A DNA stretch of 48,372 nucleotides from an uncultured bacterium (GTDB lineage: Bacteria; Bacteroidota; Bacteroidia; Bacteroidales; Muribaculaceae): contig CAJMMT010000018.1 in assembly GCA_905214715.1 (NCBI GenBank), positions 1-48,372 of the forward strand. Direction: 5' to 3'. Below the pieces are notes generated by a model that was not told the origin of the DNA, searched no databases, and saw only the letters and a list, made by a program, of their open reading frames with translations. The translations under genes and the position numbers were made by a program. Each line of letters opens with the position of its first letter. Within the stretch, counting starts at the first letter, position 1. Below, piece by piece: positions 7,956 to 17,155 of this stretch.

Positions 7956-9118
7956 TATACAGTTTCCTTAATGTTTTTTACTTCGTCAAGTCCCATATTT
8001 ATTAGAATCAACACCACTATCCATACAACTATGATAAGTGCTGTCAACTTCAGGTAACCATCAAATATCGGCGCATCCCAAAGACCGTGAAGTACTACCG
8101 GGATGGCAAATATTTTCCAAAATCTACCACTACTGAAAACCTCAGCTGTCAAGGGTCCGGAGCCTTTAGCGATAACGAGCGCCGCACCGGTTATAGCAGC
8201 CCAAGCAACATGTCCTCCAGGAGCAAGTATACCACGAAGATAAATACTCGATGTAGCGGCATCCATAAGATCGCCTCCGGGAATCCCCATTCCATATGCC
8301 CCGGCTAAATTTGCAATCTGAAGCATAGGTCTCATGGCATAGCCGGCCGATTCAAAAGCCGCGAAACCAGCACCTACACAAGCCCCGGCAAGAAGGGCAC
8401 TTAAGATATAATTACACGTGGACAGCTGCTTGATAAGAATATAAACTATTACAAGTTTACCAACCTCTTCAATTACTCCTACCATCATTGCTCCCCATGT
8501 TGAAGAGAGATCAGTATCGACAATGTCAAGATTAAAGAGAAATAAAGTTACTACAAGAGATGCACATCCTCCTATTAGGAAAAATTTCATTACATCATAA
8601 ACACTGATATTCTTATATGCGTTAACCTCCAAAAACATCACAAGTGTCGTAAACGGCACAGCAAATGAACCGACTATGATCAAGCCCGGATAAGCGTTAG
8701 GATTGTTAAACGCAACACTGCAAATATACAGCAAAACATAAGTTATCACAAAACATAGGAAAACCCTGCTGTACAGCCATGGCTTAGGCCAACATTCCGA
8801 CACCTCGGATAATGGAGGCGTAGTTCGAGAGGTTCCACATATAAAGATGTCCTCCGCTTCTTGAGTTGTATGTTTTTTGAATACATCGACAAAAAGATCT
8901 TTCCAATTAAGATTTACCTCATTGGAGTTGCCTATATATTCATTTATTCCACCGACAATCGATGATGAATTTTTACCTTTATTCTCCGAATGTCGCGAAG
9001 CCGAATCATTTGAAGCCGAATGCTCCTTTGGACTGTTATTACGTATAGGTTGCCCACAACGACCGCAGAAGGTATCTCCATCAGCCACAAAATTGCCACA
9101 ATTACCGCAGTAAGCCAT
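7955..9118 (-). CDS. PrsW-family intramembrane protease with N-terminal zinc ribbon
   Basis: This 387-residue protein starts with a zinc ribbon (Cys4, 7, 18, 21) and a Ser/Asn-rich linker, followed by about eight membrane helices from residue 118 on. The PrsW/M82 signature residues are all present: E217-E218-x-x-K221 in 'IEEVGK', Glu256 in 'GFAAFE', His303 in 'GGHVAW' and His344 with Asp348 in 'LHGLWDAP'. PrsW in Bacillus cuts an antisigma factor in the membrane (site-1). The nearby sigma-like gene makes a similar signalling role conceivable. It follows the 54-residue membrane peptide by 15 nt. Confidence 0.88.
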   Translation of the reverse strand: MAYCGNCGNFVADGDTFCGRCGQPIRNNSPKEHSASNDSASRHSENKGKNSSSIVGGINEYIGNSNEVNLNWKDLFVDVFKKHTTQEAEDIFICGTSRTTPPLSEVSECWPKPWLYSRVFLCFVITYVLLYICSVAFNNPNAYPGLIIVGSFAVPFTTLVMFLEVNAYKNISVYDVMKFFLIGGCASLVVTLFLFNLDIVDTDLSSTWGAMMVGVIEEVGKLVIVYILIKQLSTCNYILSALLAGACVGAGFAAFESAGYAMRPMLQIANLAGAYGMGIPGGDLMDAATSSIYLRGILAPGGHVAWAAITGAALVIAKGSGPLTAEVFSSGRFWKIFAIPVVLHGLWDAPIFDGYLKLTALIIVVWIVVLILINMGLDEVKNIKETV

Positions 9119-9133
9119 ACGTTTACGATGTTG

Positions 9134-9298
9134 TTAAAACCACGCTATAAGAGCGCGGAGTATAATTAATACACCAATGATTTTCACGATAGTTGCGAAA
9201 ACGCCACGTATCTTAATCCAAGCCGGTATCTTCTCGATAAGAAGCCAGCCGACAAGGCACTGTATCAGAGTGCTGATTATTTGAGATATAATATTCAT
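9134..9298 (-). CDS. 54-residue hydrophobic peptide
   Basis: I translated this short frame by hand from the ATG ending at 9298 to TAA at 9134. The product has two hydrophobic stretches (about residues 3-20 and 36-54) separated by a short basic amphipathic piece ('EKIPAWIKIRG'), so it should be a small two-helix membrane protein. It sits in the 197-nt gap between the 518-residue unknown gene and prsW-like gene, on the same strand, with 17-nt and 15-nt spacers. No family is recognised. It might be a subunit or a substrate of the neighbouring PrsW-type protease. Confidence 0.62.
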   Translation of the reverse strand: MNIISQIISTLIQCLVGWLLIEKIPAWIKIRGVFATIVKIIGVLIILRALIAWF

Positions 9299-9315
9299 GA
9301 TGTGGATTTTTAATT

Positions 9316-10872
9316 TTAATAAATGGGTATGCGTTTGCCTAAACGAGGATACCTACTGTAAAAGTCAAAATCTCTAAAATCGAGGTCATCAGTACAGCAA
9401 TTGTTTGAAACATATTTTTTAAAGTCATCTGCAAATCCCGGTACGGTCATTACATAGTCGAATATGAACTGTTTAAGCTTCTTGTCTCGCTCGGATAATT
9501 CCCTGACATCACCGGAAAAAATATTTCCATCAACCGCAAATCCTGTGAATGGAGTAGTTATGACAAAGCAATCTTCAGAACTGACAATTCTGTACAATGC
9601 CTTTTGGGAAACCAAAACTTCTGAAAATGGCAACGTACGAAATATCTGTACGTCATCATTTCTGTCATCGGGCCTTATGCACTCTATCTTGATGGAATTC
9701 GGAAGTTTTTCTTTCATGAACAACTCCCACATATCAAGGCATCTCGACCTAAGAGGAGCATTTTGAGAATTGGGTTCGCGGAAAGCATCCAAAGTAGCTC
9801 CGGCAATTAAGAACGGATTGATACAGTCCTTAAATTGAACTGCGTTAAGATCTGGCTCTTGAACTGGAACTTCCGTTGCGCCTTTCCCTTCGTTTACAAT
9901 GTCTGTGATTGCAAACGAACAGTTCAAAACATGTTTCAAAGCCTCCTTACAGTAATATCCGGCAGAACAACCATCTGGTTGAGAGGGTAATTTCTGGAGA
10001 TCTGACTTCATATTCACTTCGCAAAATTCGCTTTTAACATCGTATCTTATATCATTTAGATAAGATGCAAGGTTATCAAGAATCTTCTCCAGTTTCTTTA
10101 GAACCGGGAAATGCGGGAAACTTTTTTCAGCCTTCGATTTTTTTAAAAACTTAGAATCCAATTTAGCGGTACTTAAGTTATACCGCAGTTGAATCAGAGT
10201 CCTCATCGATATTGCAGTTACCGGTGTAGGGAGATCTGTATCTTTATGGTAAAAAACCGTATCTTTTAGTTTTGTAATATAAATTCCATTCGGTTCATCG
10301 GGAGGTTCGATTGCCTCTATCGCACGAGACACTGCCAGAATAACCGTAGCTTTACCTCTATAGATTAAATCTATTCTTATGATCCCATTATATTCGTGGT
10401 ACAAAAGATTTAGATTAGCCAACGAAGTATTGTCGTTGTAATTCACCGTAGAGATTACTCGGGGCGACTTTCGAATAATATTATGAAACTTAAATGAAAG
10501 CGCCAAAGCAAACCCAAGTTGAGATGTTGTTACAATCACAACTTCATCATCAGGCTGGATATTATCAACAAGCTGATTTAATACAATTTTATCAGCTCTT
10601 GCAAGCAATGTACCTATTCCTGGTGTACGAACTTCGTTCTCTGAAGGAATGTTAAGTTGAGAGACCTCGCTAATTCCTTTCATTACTTCGGATCCCATAA
10701 GATCGGATAAAATCTCATGAAGTTCTTGATAATCGCGCAGGTCTTGGCTTATATCACCCTGTCCTTCCCCATATATCCACAATTTGAAATTTGATTCAAG
10801 TTTAGTGCGGTGAAGAAGATGTAATATAAAAGGTTTAACCATAGAGGCGGGCAATATCAGATGCGAATTCAT
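9316..10872 (-). CDS. unknown 518-residue soluble protein
   Basis: I do not recognise this protein. It has no signal peptide or membrane helix. The N-terminal ~190 residues alternate beta strands and helices: 'PDDEVVIVTTSQLGFALAL' and 'RVISTVNYNDNT' look like strand-loop-helix units of a Rossmann-like fold. This gives a loose resemblance to CARF-type sensor domains, but no signature is firm. The middle is helical and basic; the C-terminal third has a beta-rich piece ('EDCFVITTPFTGFAVDGN') and ends in a Tyr/Arg-rich tail. It is separated by 4 nt from the small gene upstream, so it belongs to the operon. Confidence 0.75.
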   Translation of the reverse strand: MNSHLILPASMVKPFILHLLHRTKLESNFKLWIYGEGQGDISQDLRDYQELHEILSDLMGSEVMKGISEVSQLNIPSENEVRTPGIGTLLARADKIVLNQLVDNIQPDDEVVIVTTSQLGFALALSFKFHNIIRKSPRVISTVNYNDNTSLANLNLLYHEYNGIIRIDLIYRGKATVILAVSRAIEAIEPPDEPNGIYITKLKDTVFYHKDTDLPTPVTAISMRTLIQLRYNLSTAKLDSKFLKKSKAEKSFPHFPVLKKLEKILDNLASYLNDIRYDVKSEFCEVNMKSDLQKLPSQPDGCSAGYYCKEALKHVLNCSFAITDIVNEGKGATEVPVQEPDLNAVQFKDCINPFLIAGATLDAFREPNSQNAPLRSRCLDMWELFMKEKLPNSIKIECIRPDDRNDDVQIFRTLPFSEVLVSQKALYRIVSSEDCFVITTPFTGFAVDGNIFSGDVRELSERDKKLKQFIFDYVMTVPGFADDFKKYVSNNCCTDDLDFRDFDFYSRYPRLGKRIPIY

Positions 10873-10876
10873 ACGT

Positions 10877-11197
10877 TCATTTAATTTTGAATGTTACCAT
10901 TCTCTTAATCTTATTCCATAATCCATGATTGATCGCAATCTCAATTTTGCCAGGGTTGTCAATGGCAATTTCTGTGTTCTCCCGCGTCACATCATCTTGA
11001 AGTTGACAAGTGCATTTTCTATATCTAACCATTGAACGACGCGGCTGTCTATCATTAAGACATGATTGAAGCTGTATGAGCCTTTCCAAAGCATATATCG
11101 AGATACCCTCTGCTCTACACCGCAAAGACCATGCTTGGAATTTTGAGTATATCTCATCTTCCGAGGTATTCTTTATCTCATCAAAAAGCCAATCCAT
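10877..11197 (-). CDS. unknown 106-residue protein
   Basis: This small cytoplasmic protein has a helical N-terminal half that includes 'RAEGISIYALERLIQLQSC', and a beta-prone basic C-terminal half ('NPGKIEIAINHGLWNKIKR'). There is no membrane segment, signal or known motif. It lies between two other unrecognised genes with 3-nt and 4-nt spacers, which points to cotranslation and perhaps a complex of the three products. The two cysteines in 'YRKCTCQLQ' are not enough to call a metal site. Confidence 0.68.
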   Translation of the reverse strand: MDWLFDEIKNTSEDEIYSKFQAWSLRCRAEGISIYALERLIQLQSCLNDRQPRRSMVRYRKCTCQLQDDVTRENTEIAIDNPGKIEIAINHGLWNKIKRMVTFKIK

Positions 11198-11200
11198 AAA

Positions 11201-11989
11201 TTACAAAACGTTTCCATCAATGATCTCTTCCCATATGCATGTGCTCAATGCACGATATTTAATCCCATCATTGGTTTTACCACGATCACTATGAACAGAA
11301 TCGACCGTCAGATACTTTTTAGGATTATCAAGATGAGAACCCATAAGCAATGCCATGACAGGGTTTGATATCTCCAGTCTATCAACACTCACATTGTCAT
11401 GACTTTTTAAAGTCATACTAAACTTTATATCTGAATCATATGCTTCATGCGCCAAAGATGGCATTTTTATCCTTATCGTAGCTATCTGGAGAGATTCGTA
11501 GACAAGATTCATACATTCCTCAACATCCTCTATTTTAGCACAAATTCTACCTGTTTGAGTAAGTCTGTTGTTAACAAGCGTAATCTTATCGCCAGGGAGT
11601 AGACCGTTGTCATCAGACGAAAGAACAAGCATTCGTCCTTTTGAAATTTTCATTAATTCCATACAAGCAATCTCTCCTGTATAATTCTCCCTACATTCAA
11701 TGTAAAAAACAGTTCCATTTGCATATGATGTTGTGTCAAGAGTGTAGCAGTCGGCACTCATCATTACACCAACTGGAAGCTGATTCCAAATTCCCCTTAA
11801 AATGCTTTCTACATTATTCTGATCTATACCAAGCGAAGACGTTATGTCTCGGTATTTCTCTATACGCTCTGGAGAAATAGACATATGAAACTTAAAAACT
11901 AATTTATGGGTGGAGCAATCATACTCCACACCATAAATCAAATCTTTTACGAGTATTTTCCGGAGAATATCGATATTATTTTCCCGCAT
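11201..11989 (-). CDS. unknown 262-residue protein
   Basis: I do not recognise this protein. It appears soluble and mixed alpha/beta, with strands such as 'GRMLVLSSDDNG' and 'GDKITLVNNRLTQTG' and an N-terminal helix 'NIDILRKILVKDLIYG'. I start at the ATG ending at 11989, which overlaps the protease gene by 14 nt; the frame is open to 12031, but that start would overlap by 56 nt and add an odd basic leader. With the two following genes it forms an unrecognised soluble trio located between the protease lipoprotein and the PrsW-type genes. Confidence 0.72.
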   Translation of the reverse strand: MRENNIDILRKILVKDLIYGVEYDCSTHKLVFKFHMSISPERIEKYRDITSSLGIDQNNVESILRGIWNQLPVGVMMSADCYTLDTTSYANGTVFYIECRENYTGEIACMELMKISKGRMLVLSSDDNGLLPGDKITLVNNRLTQTGRICAKIEDVEECMNLVYESLQIATIRIKMPSLAHEAYDSDIKFSMTLKSHDNVSVDRLEISNPVMALLMGSHLDNPKKYLTVDSVHSDRGKTNDGIKYRALSTCIWEEIIDGNVL

Positions 11990-13028
11990 ATGTCGGAATA
12001 TCCGAGTGAGAATCCAAAACCTTACGTACATGCATTATGTCTACACCGAATTTCGGTGCGTCTCCGGCCTCAGCCACAGCTACGCTTTGTGATATGCCGA
12101 TAACCTGACCTCTCTTATTGCATATAGGTCCACCGGAATTTCCTGAAGTAATATCAGCCGTTACTCCTATCTTCCCGGCTTCTTTAAATATTTGTGACAC
12201 CGTACCTGTGGTAAATAAAGCGTCAAAACCTAAAGGATTACCGACTACGCCGATTTCATCGGGGACCACTGCTTGAGTACTTGCGACTTCAAGACACGGG
12301 ACTGTCTCACCCGGATCAAGAGCTACCTGGAAAATAGAATAATCCAAATTTGGATCAGTGTAAATGAGTTTTGATATTCTCCGATTACGTGTACCGTCAA
12401 TACGCCCCTCTGAGTTAGGCAAGGAAACATATGCCATAACCTCTCTCCCGGAAAGAACGTGGTTGTTGGTTAATGCCAACCCGTTTGGAGAGATAAAGAA
12501 TCCCGTTCCCAACCAAGTAGCTTCTTCATTGCCAGCACGTACCATAAATGTAGCAGGTACCATTTTTGCCTTAAGAGCAGGATAATCCATCATAGACGGC
12601 AGATCAGGAATCTTCGTAAACGCATTCAAAGAATCTCCTAAAAAAGATGTGTTGACCTTGCATATCTTTTCTCGAATCATCTGACCGTTAAGAGGAATGG
12701 TCTTACCATCTGCTCTGAGAGTCACGTACGCCCAAACATGATCTTTGGCACGCTTGTAGCTCTTCTTCTTGGAACTCGATTGATCAGCTTTAAGACTCAC
12801 TTCCCTGTTAAGGACCTTCGTCTTAAGGTAATCTTGCGATTGCGCATTATCGGAAACCCCCAATAGATGTACCGTAAGACCGTTTGCAAGTTCGATAGTA
12901 TTTCCGTTCTTTATATTGATTACTTTGCTACGCACATTATCAATCTTGCGTTCCTTCGAACCGCAAGCTCCCAATCCCAGAGCCATTGTCAATAAGATGG
13001 TAAATACCCAAAAGTTATTCTGTTTCAT
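11976..13028 (-). CDS. lipoprotein with SNase-like domain and trypsin-like serine protease domain
   Basis: This 350-residue protein has a lipoprotein signal ('MALGLGAC', lipid Cys22). Residues ~32-125 resemble the OB fold of staphylococcal nuclease ('NIKNGNTIELANGLTVHLLG' and 'KDHVWAYVTLRADG'), but the usual catalytic Arg and Glu positions are not kept, so this part is probably non-catalytic. Residues ~155-340 are a DegP/HtrA-like protease with the triad His190 ('LTNNHVL'), Asp229 ('DPNLDYSIF') and Ser298 ('TSGNSGGP'). No PDZ domain follows. It should act at the outer side of a membrane. It is 2 nt from the coiled-coil gene upstream, so it is part of the operon. Confidence 0.88.
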   Translation of the reverse strand: MKQNNFWVFTILLTMALGLGACGSKERKIDNVRSKVINIKNGNTIELANGLTVHLLGVSDNAQSQDYLKTKVLNREVSLKADQSSSKKKSYKRAKDHVWAYVTLRADGKTIPLNGQMIREKICKVNTSFLGDSLNAFTKIPDLPSMMDYPALKAKMVPATFMVRAGNEEATWLGTGFFISPNGLALTNNHVLSGREVMAYVSLPNSEGRIDGTRNRRISKLIYTDPNLDYSIFQVALDPGETVPCLEVASTQAVVPDEIGVVGNPLGFDALFTTGTVSQIFKEAGKIGVTADITSGNSGGPICNKRGQVIGISQSVAVAEAGDAPKFGVDIMHVRKVLDSHSDIPTYAGK

Positions 13029-13030
13029 AA

Positions 13031-13690
13031 TTATACAAGTTTTATCTTTAATTTATTTAATACCACCCAACGCCCAGCCTCCAATTTAAGGGTTCCCAAC
13101 TCGACATTTACGATTGCAGTTGGCGACTGTATACGTTCAACTTCTTCTACGAGTGGTGATATCGAAGCATAACCATTGAGTATCTTACTCTGACATTCCT
13201 CCGACACAGGCACTTCGTAGGTTGCCATATTCCCCTTTATGTTTAATATGAATTTAGTGAACTTGGTCTGATTGTCAAGAAGCGTCTCAGCATCAAAACC
13301 ACCGCCGGTCGTCTGTTGAGCATATTTGGTCACGTTCTTTAACTCATTGACATTGTCAGTGCGTGCTTGGCTCACAGTAGATTTTAATTCAACTCCAGGC
13401 TCCTTTTTTTGTGTTTCTAAATTAGCAATTCTGCTAGTTAACGAGGCAAATTCAAGCAAGACACGGTCAATCCTTTGGTCCGTATTGTCCTCTCTCCTTG
13501 CAAGATCCGCAACCTTGGAACCCAGCATCTCCAGTTTCTCATTGATTAGCGCAAGAGGATCCGAAACGGCATTTTTTTTCTTGCGTGACGTTATTCCCAA
13601 TGCTTCGCGCACTTTGTCATTGCCCATGAGTAGGGCAATGACAAAGAGAATCAAGGCGAAGTTTATTATTATCAGAACGAACATCAACAT
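13031..13690 (-). CDS. membrane-anchored coiled-coil protein
   Basis: This 219-residue protein has one N-terminal membrane helix (about residues 2-22) followed by a basic stretch 'SRKKKNAV'. A predicted coiled coil lies around residues 45-95 ('EKLEMLGSKVADLARRED', 'EFASLTSRIANLETQKK'). The C-terminal ~75 residues form a small alpha/beta domain ('GNMATYEVPVSEECQSKI', ending 'GRWVVLNKLKIKLV'). The topology puts the coiled coil in the cytoplasm, where it could tether a partner such as the adjacent actin-like or tubulin-like proteins to the membrane. It lies 10 nt after the large actin-like gene. No named family is recognised. Confidence 0.75.
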   Translation of the reverse strand: MLMFVLIIINFALILFVIALLMGNDKVREALGITSRKKKNAVSDPLALINEKLEMLGSKVADLARREDNTDQRIDRVLLEFASLTSRIANLETQKKEPGVELKSTVSQARTDNVNELKNVTKYAQQTTGGGFDAETLLDNQTKFTKFILNIKGNMATYEVPVSEECQSKILNGYASISPLVEEVERIQSPTAIVNVELGTLKLEAGRWVVLNKLKIKLV

Positions 13691-13700
13691 ACTATAGGCG

Positions 13701-16700
13701 TTATTTTACTTGACTTGCTTTGTAAAGGGCCTCCTTGAAGGGCCAGAAAAATGCTGTCTCCGTCACTTCATCATCCGCTTCAATTTCAGTATACTCGGCA
13801 CAAGAGTCGAAAGAGGCGACGATGGTTTCATGCTTTTTCAGGGCACCTATGAAACCTTCCGAGAAACGAACATTCAGATTCTTGCGGAGGAAGTCGTAAT
13901 AACTTCCCTTTGTAAGGTAATTGTCTATGAAGTCGAGATATTCCGTAATGACAGTATCCTGGCATTGAGCCATTTCTTGCTTTGTAACGGCATCTGTCTT
14001 CCCGAAATTAAGGATGATTTCGTTTGGAAGAAGATCTTCATTTGTGAAACCCTCGAGTTTTTTTCTTACCTTTTCCGACTTTGCGATTACGGCACCTTTA
14101 GCTGTTATCTCTTTCGGTGACACATTTGGGTTGCGGTCAACAGTGAGATTTCCAACTTCAAGGCCTACAGCCTTAAACATAGCCTGCATCGTAGATGCAA
14201 TGAGCTTATCATTCGGAAGAATAATGTCTATGTATTTGGAACCGAAACCCGAGAATCTCACCGTAAGATTTCTTACATCGAAGTCTTTCGCCTTAAGAGT
14301 ACGTGTTATATGGAAGCAAAGGGCCGAAAAATGGGTAAACAGTACATTTTTCAGAGTGTCTACAGTCCGTATGAATTTTGTCGGAGTATATACATTTCCA
14401 TTCTGGAAAATATAGCTCATAATATCGGAGGAGGATGCCTTTTCTCGGTTCTTTTGTTGTTCATACCTATCATGCTCCGTAGTGCCGAGAGTCAGTGTTC
14501 CGTCGGTTATAAGACCGTCAATCATACGGAAAAAGCCGTTGTCCGGACTTGAAATGTCTTTGGCTATTCCATCTCCCCATATGTCGTTACCGGCAAATCG
14601 GCTTGAATCGGCATACATGATCTTTCGGATGGCATCAATGTATAGGATATCGGTAGTACCACCGCCAATGTCCACATTAACGCTATTGGTCGCTACCGCT
14701 CCCGTAGTTCCGAGCATGTATAGGAATGGAGCCGCAGATTCCTTGATTGAGCTATCTACGGTTACCGTCCCTCCCGGAATTAATGTCGTAAAAGCGTCAA
14801 TCCAGAATTGCTCTATCGTAGAGATGTCAATATACTTCATTGAACCTGGATATGTAGTAAATACAGTAAAGTCTTTGGTCGGATTCCTTCCGAGCAGTAT
14901 ACTGTTCTTTATTAACCAGGCGAGTTCTTCTATAAACATCCTCACACGTCCCTCATTTGTTACTACGTCATCTGCATTACTGTTGTCAAGAAGCCATTTG
15001 AGATTCGATATATATCTGTACTTCTGAGTATCGATTGTTTCGTTCATATTGTTGAACCCGATTGAAACATCACTGAGCACTTTACCTGAACCTGCATCAC
15101 TTCCGTAATCGGCAGTTTCACAAGCCATTGTTCGGAACGGAAATGAAGCCGCAGCATCACAAGTACCTATAATATGAGGGACGAACTGTCGAACGAATGT
15201 AAAGTAGAAATCATCCAGGCCAAAGGGTTTCATTGACGTTTCGTACTCTAACGAAGAATTGCCTTTTGTCAGGTCAGGCTTGTTTAATGTGAGTACCTGC
15301 GGACGCGCATTGTCAATATTTAGAGTGGTATTGGTACTTCCATCTTTAATACAGACATAGGTATTGGTTGTTCCAAAGTCTACTCCTACGGCAATATCTC
15401 CTTTACCTATCCTTAAGTCAAAGAACTTAGGTATTACGAGACCAGATACTCCTTTAACCGTAACACGGACGGCATCAAAAGATCCGTTGATATCATAAAA
15501 ATGATTTATAACATCATCAAGTTCCTTTATTCTGTCATCAGATGGTCTTTCTTCGTAACCTTTTAGAAATTGGGCTTCAACCTTGCAATCCGCATCGCTT
15601 ACAAGAACTTTATAGATATTCAATGCATCTTCGCCGGCATTAATCACACGATAAGACGGGAAGACCGCAAGTCCAAGATTATGGGCACCATCCGCAAGAT
15701 TGATCACATCTTTCGCTTCTATCCTCTTGCTAAGTCCTATTGACTGGTCTCGGTACTTGATCGGTATGTTTATATTAAGGGTATATGAGTCCCCCTGTTT
15801 CGAGATGCTCAAGAAGTCGGAAATTTTCTTGGCCTTGAAATATTTCAAGAACAACGGCTTTACCGGAATCAGGAAATATTCCTTCCCACAACCAACACTT
15901 ATAAACCCTTCTTCATTTACTGAATAAGGAAGTCTTACGATGCGGTCTTCCAAAAGATCATCAACATAGATATAAGGATAGGGGATATTCTGCCCTGTAG
16001 GCAGGATACGATCCAAAACGGCTTCCGATGTCGAGAGATTCAAACCCTCTGGCTGTGGAAGATTATTCACCAATTTTGCACCAGGCAATCCCGCCGGATT
16101 CAAAACCAAGGGAAGGGTCTCTCCTTGTAGTTCGAAATCAGAACGGATTTCGTAATCCAGGCTGACGTTGGAGTTATGGTTCGCATTCCCGGGCATCCCA
16201 TCAACATTCGGTATCGGAGTGTTATTCTTATATGCAAGCGGAATGAACAAGTTAACTCCGGATGCCGAACCCTTAAGGATGTCGACAAGAGTTTTATTTA
16301 ATCCATCGGGAGAATACTCAAATGTTGCATATGTTCCATTAACCGAATCAAACATAGCTTCATGAACCGTACTGTTCTGGGCCATATATTGATTCCAAAC
16401 ATTGTTCCCATTACATTGCATTTCTATATAACTGCCTATAGATGTATTTATCAGAACTGACTGATAGGCAAAATAGTAATGCATGAGGAATTCCTGAAAT
16501 TCTGCTGACCTATCTTTCAATGGAACAGCTTGGGTAGTCGGGAGAGTATAGTCTTGGAAAAGATTGTTGCCATTTAATCCTTGAAAACCGTTGGCATTAA
16601 TCCTTTGAAGGTTCTCTGAAATGTTCGGGGACGTGTATAGAAGAGTAAGAGGCGATGAACCCCCAAGAAGAGCCCCTTGGTAATAAAAGAGATATACGGA

Positions 16701-17147
16701 CTGCATCGGCAAAACTTGATCAGTTGCCGTTCTGAATGCGAGATTCTGCATTGCTTTTTCCAATGCTTTAGAAATCCGCCTATGCCCTCCGTAATTGCTA
16801 TTCATCAGATTATGCAAGTCGGACTGTCCCCATTCCTTGACGGTAATTGAATCTCCGTACTGATACATAAATTCAATCAAGTCAAGGCATTCGCTCACCA
16901 ACTTAGCATAACTGGTATGATACTGATCGCTTCGTGGAGTGTTGACTTCATTGAACGCTGTGTTAAATACAAACAGCCTGGCAAACGGATGAGGTATGGA
17001 TGTTCCCATCTTTTGTAATGCCAGGCCACCATGTACCGTATCCTTAATTGTTACAATCCTGGTATGGTCGTAACACGACGATTCTCCCCATCCATTTGCG
17101 GTTGATGAGTTATCGTCATTATTTGTATTTTTAAAAAATCTTGACAT
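13701..17147 (-). CDS. large protein with C-terminal Hsp70/actin-like ATPase domain
   Basis: This 1148-residue cytoplasmic protein has an unrecognised N-terminal half (1-580) and an Hsp70/actin-fold ATPase in the second half. The phosphate-1 motif 'VDFGTTNTYVCIKDG' is near residue 590, the phosphate-2 motif 'VDIGGGTTDILYI' near 830, and an adenosine-like 'VRFSGFGSKY' near 967. No DnaK-type substrate domain is evident after it. The size and layout recall the SrfB-type Hsp70-like proteins, but that link is by general resemblance only. It is 8 nt downstream of the tubulin-like gene, so an actin-fold and a tubulin-fold nucleotidase are made side by side. Confidence 0.85.
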   Translation of the reverse strand: MSRFFKNTNNDDNSSTANGWGESSCYDHTRIVTIKDTVHGGLALQKMGTSIPHPFARLFVFNTAFNEVNTPRSDQYHTSYAKLVSECLDLIEFMYQYGDSITVKEWGQSDLHNLMNSNYGGHRRISKALEKAMQNLAFRTATDQVLPMQSVYLFYYQGALLGGSSPLTLLYTSPNISENLQRINANGFQGLNGNNLFQDYTLPTTQAVPLKDRSAEFQEFLMHYYFAYQSVLINTSIGSYIEMQCNGNNVWNQYMAQNSTVHEAMFDSVNGTYATFEYSPDGLNKTLVDILKGSASGVNLFIPLAYKNNTPIPNVDGMPGNANHNSNVSLDYEIRSDFELQGETLPLVLNPAGLPGAKLVNNLPQPEGLNLSTSEAVLDRILPTGQNIPYPYIYVDDLLEDRIVRLPYSVNEEGFISVGCGKEYFLIPVKPLFLKYFKAKKISDFLSISKQGDSYTLNINIPIKYRDQSIGLSKRIEAKDVINLADGAHNLGLAVFPSYRVINAGEDALNIYKVLVSDADCKVEAQFLKGYEERPSDDRIKELDDVINHFYDINGSFDAVRVTVKGVSGLVIPKFFDLRIGKGDIAVGVDFGTTNTYVCIKDGSTNTTLNIDNARPQVLTLNKPDLTKGNSSLEYETSMKPFGLDDFYFTFVRQFVPHIIGTCDAAASFPFRTMACETADYGSDAGSGKVLSDVSIGFNNMNETIDTQKYRYISNLKWLLDNSNADDVVTNEGRVRMFIEELAWLIKNSILLGRNPTKDFTVFTTYPGSMKYIDISTIEQFWIDAFTTLIPGGTVTVDSSIKESAAPFLYMLGTTGAVATNSVNVDIGGGTTDILYIDAIRKIMYADSSRFAGNDIWGDGIAKDISSPDNGFFRMIDGLITDGTLTLGTTEHDRYEQQKNREKASSSDIMSYIFQNGNVYTPTKFIRTVDTLKNVLFTHFSALCFHITRTLKAKDFDVRNLTVRFSGFGSKYIDIILPNDKLIASTMQAMFKAVGLEVGNLTVDRNPNVSPKEITAKGAVIAKSEKVRKKLEGFTNEDLLPNEIILNFGKTDAVTKQEMAQCQDTVITEYLDFIDNYLTKGSYYDFLRKNLNVRFSEGFIGALKKHETIVASFDSCAEYTEIEADDEVTETAFFWPFKEALYKASQVK

Positions 17148-17155
17148 ACTCTTTA

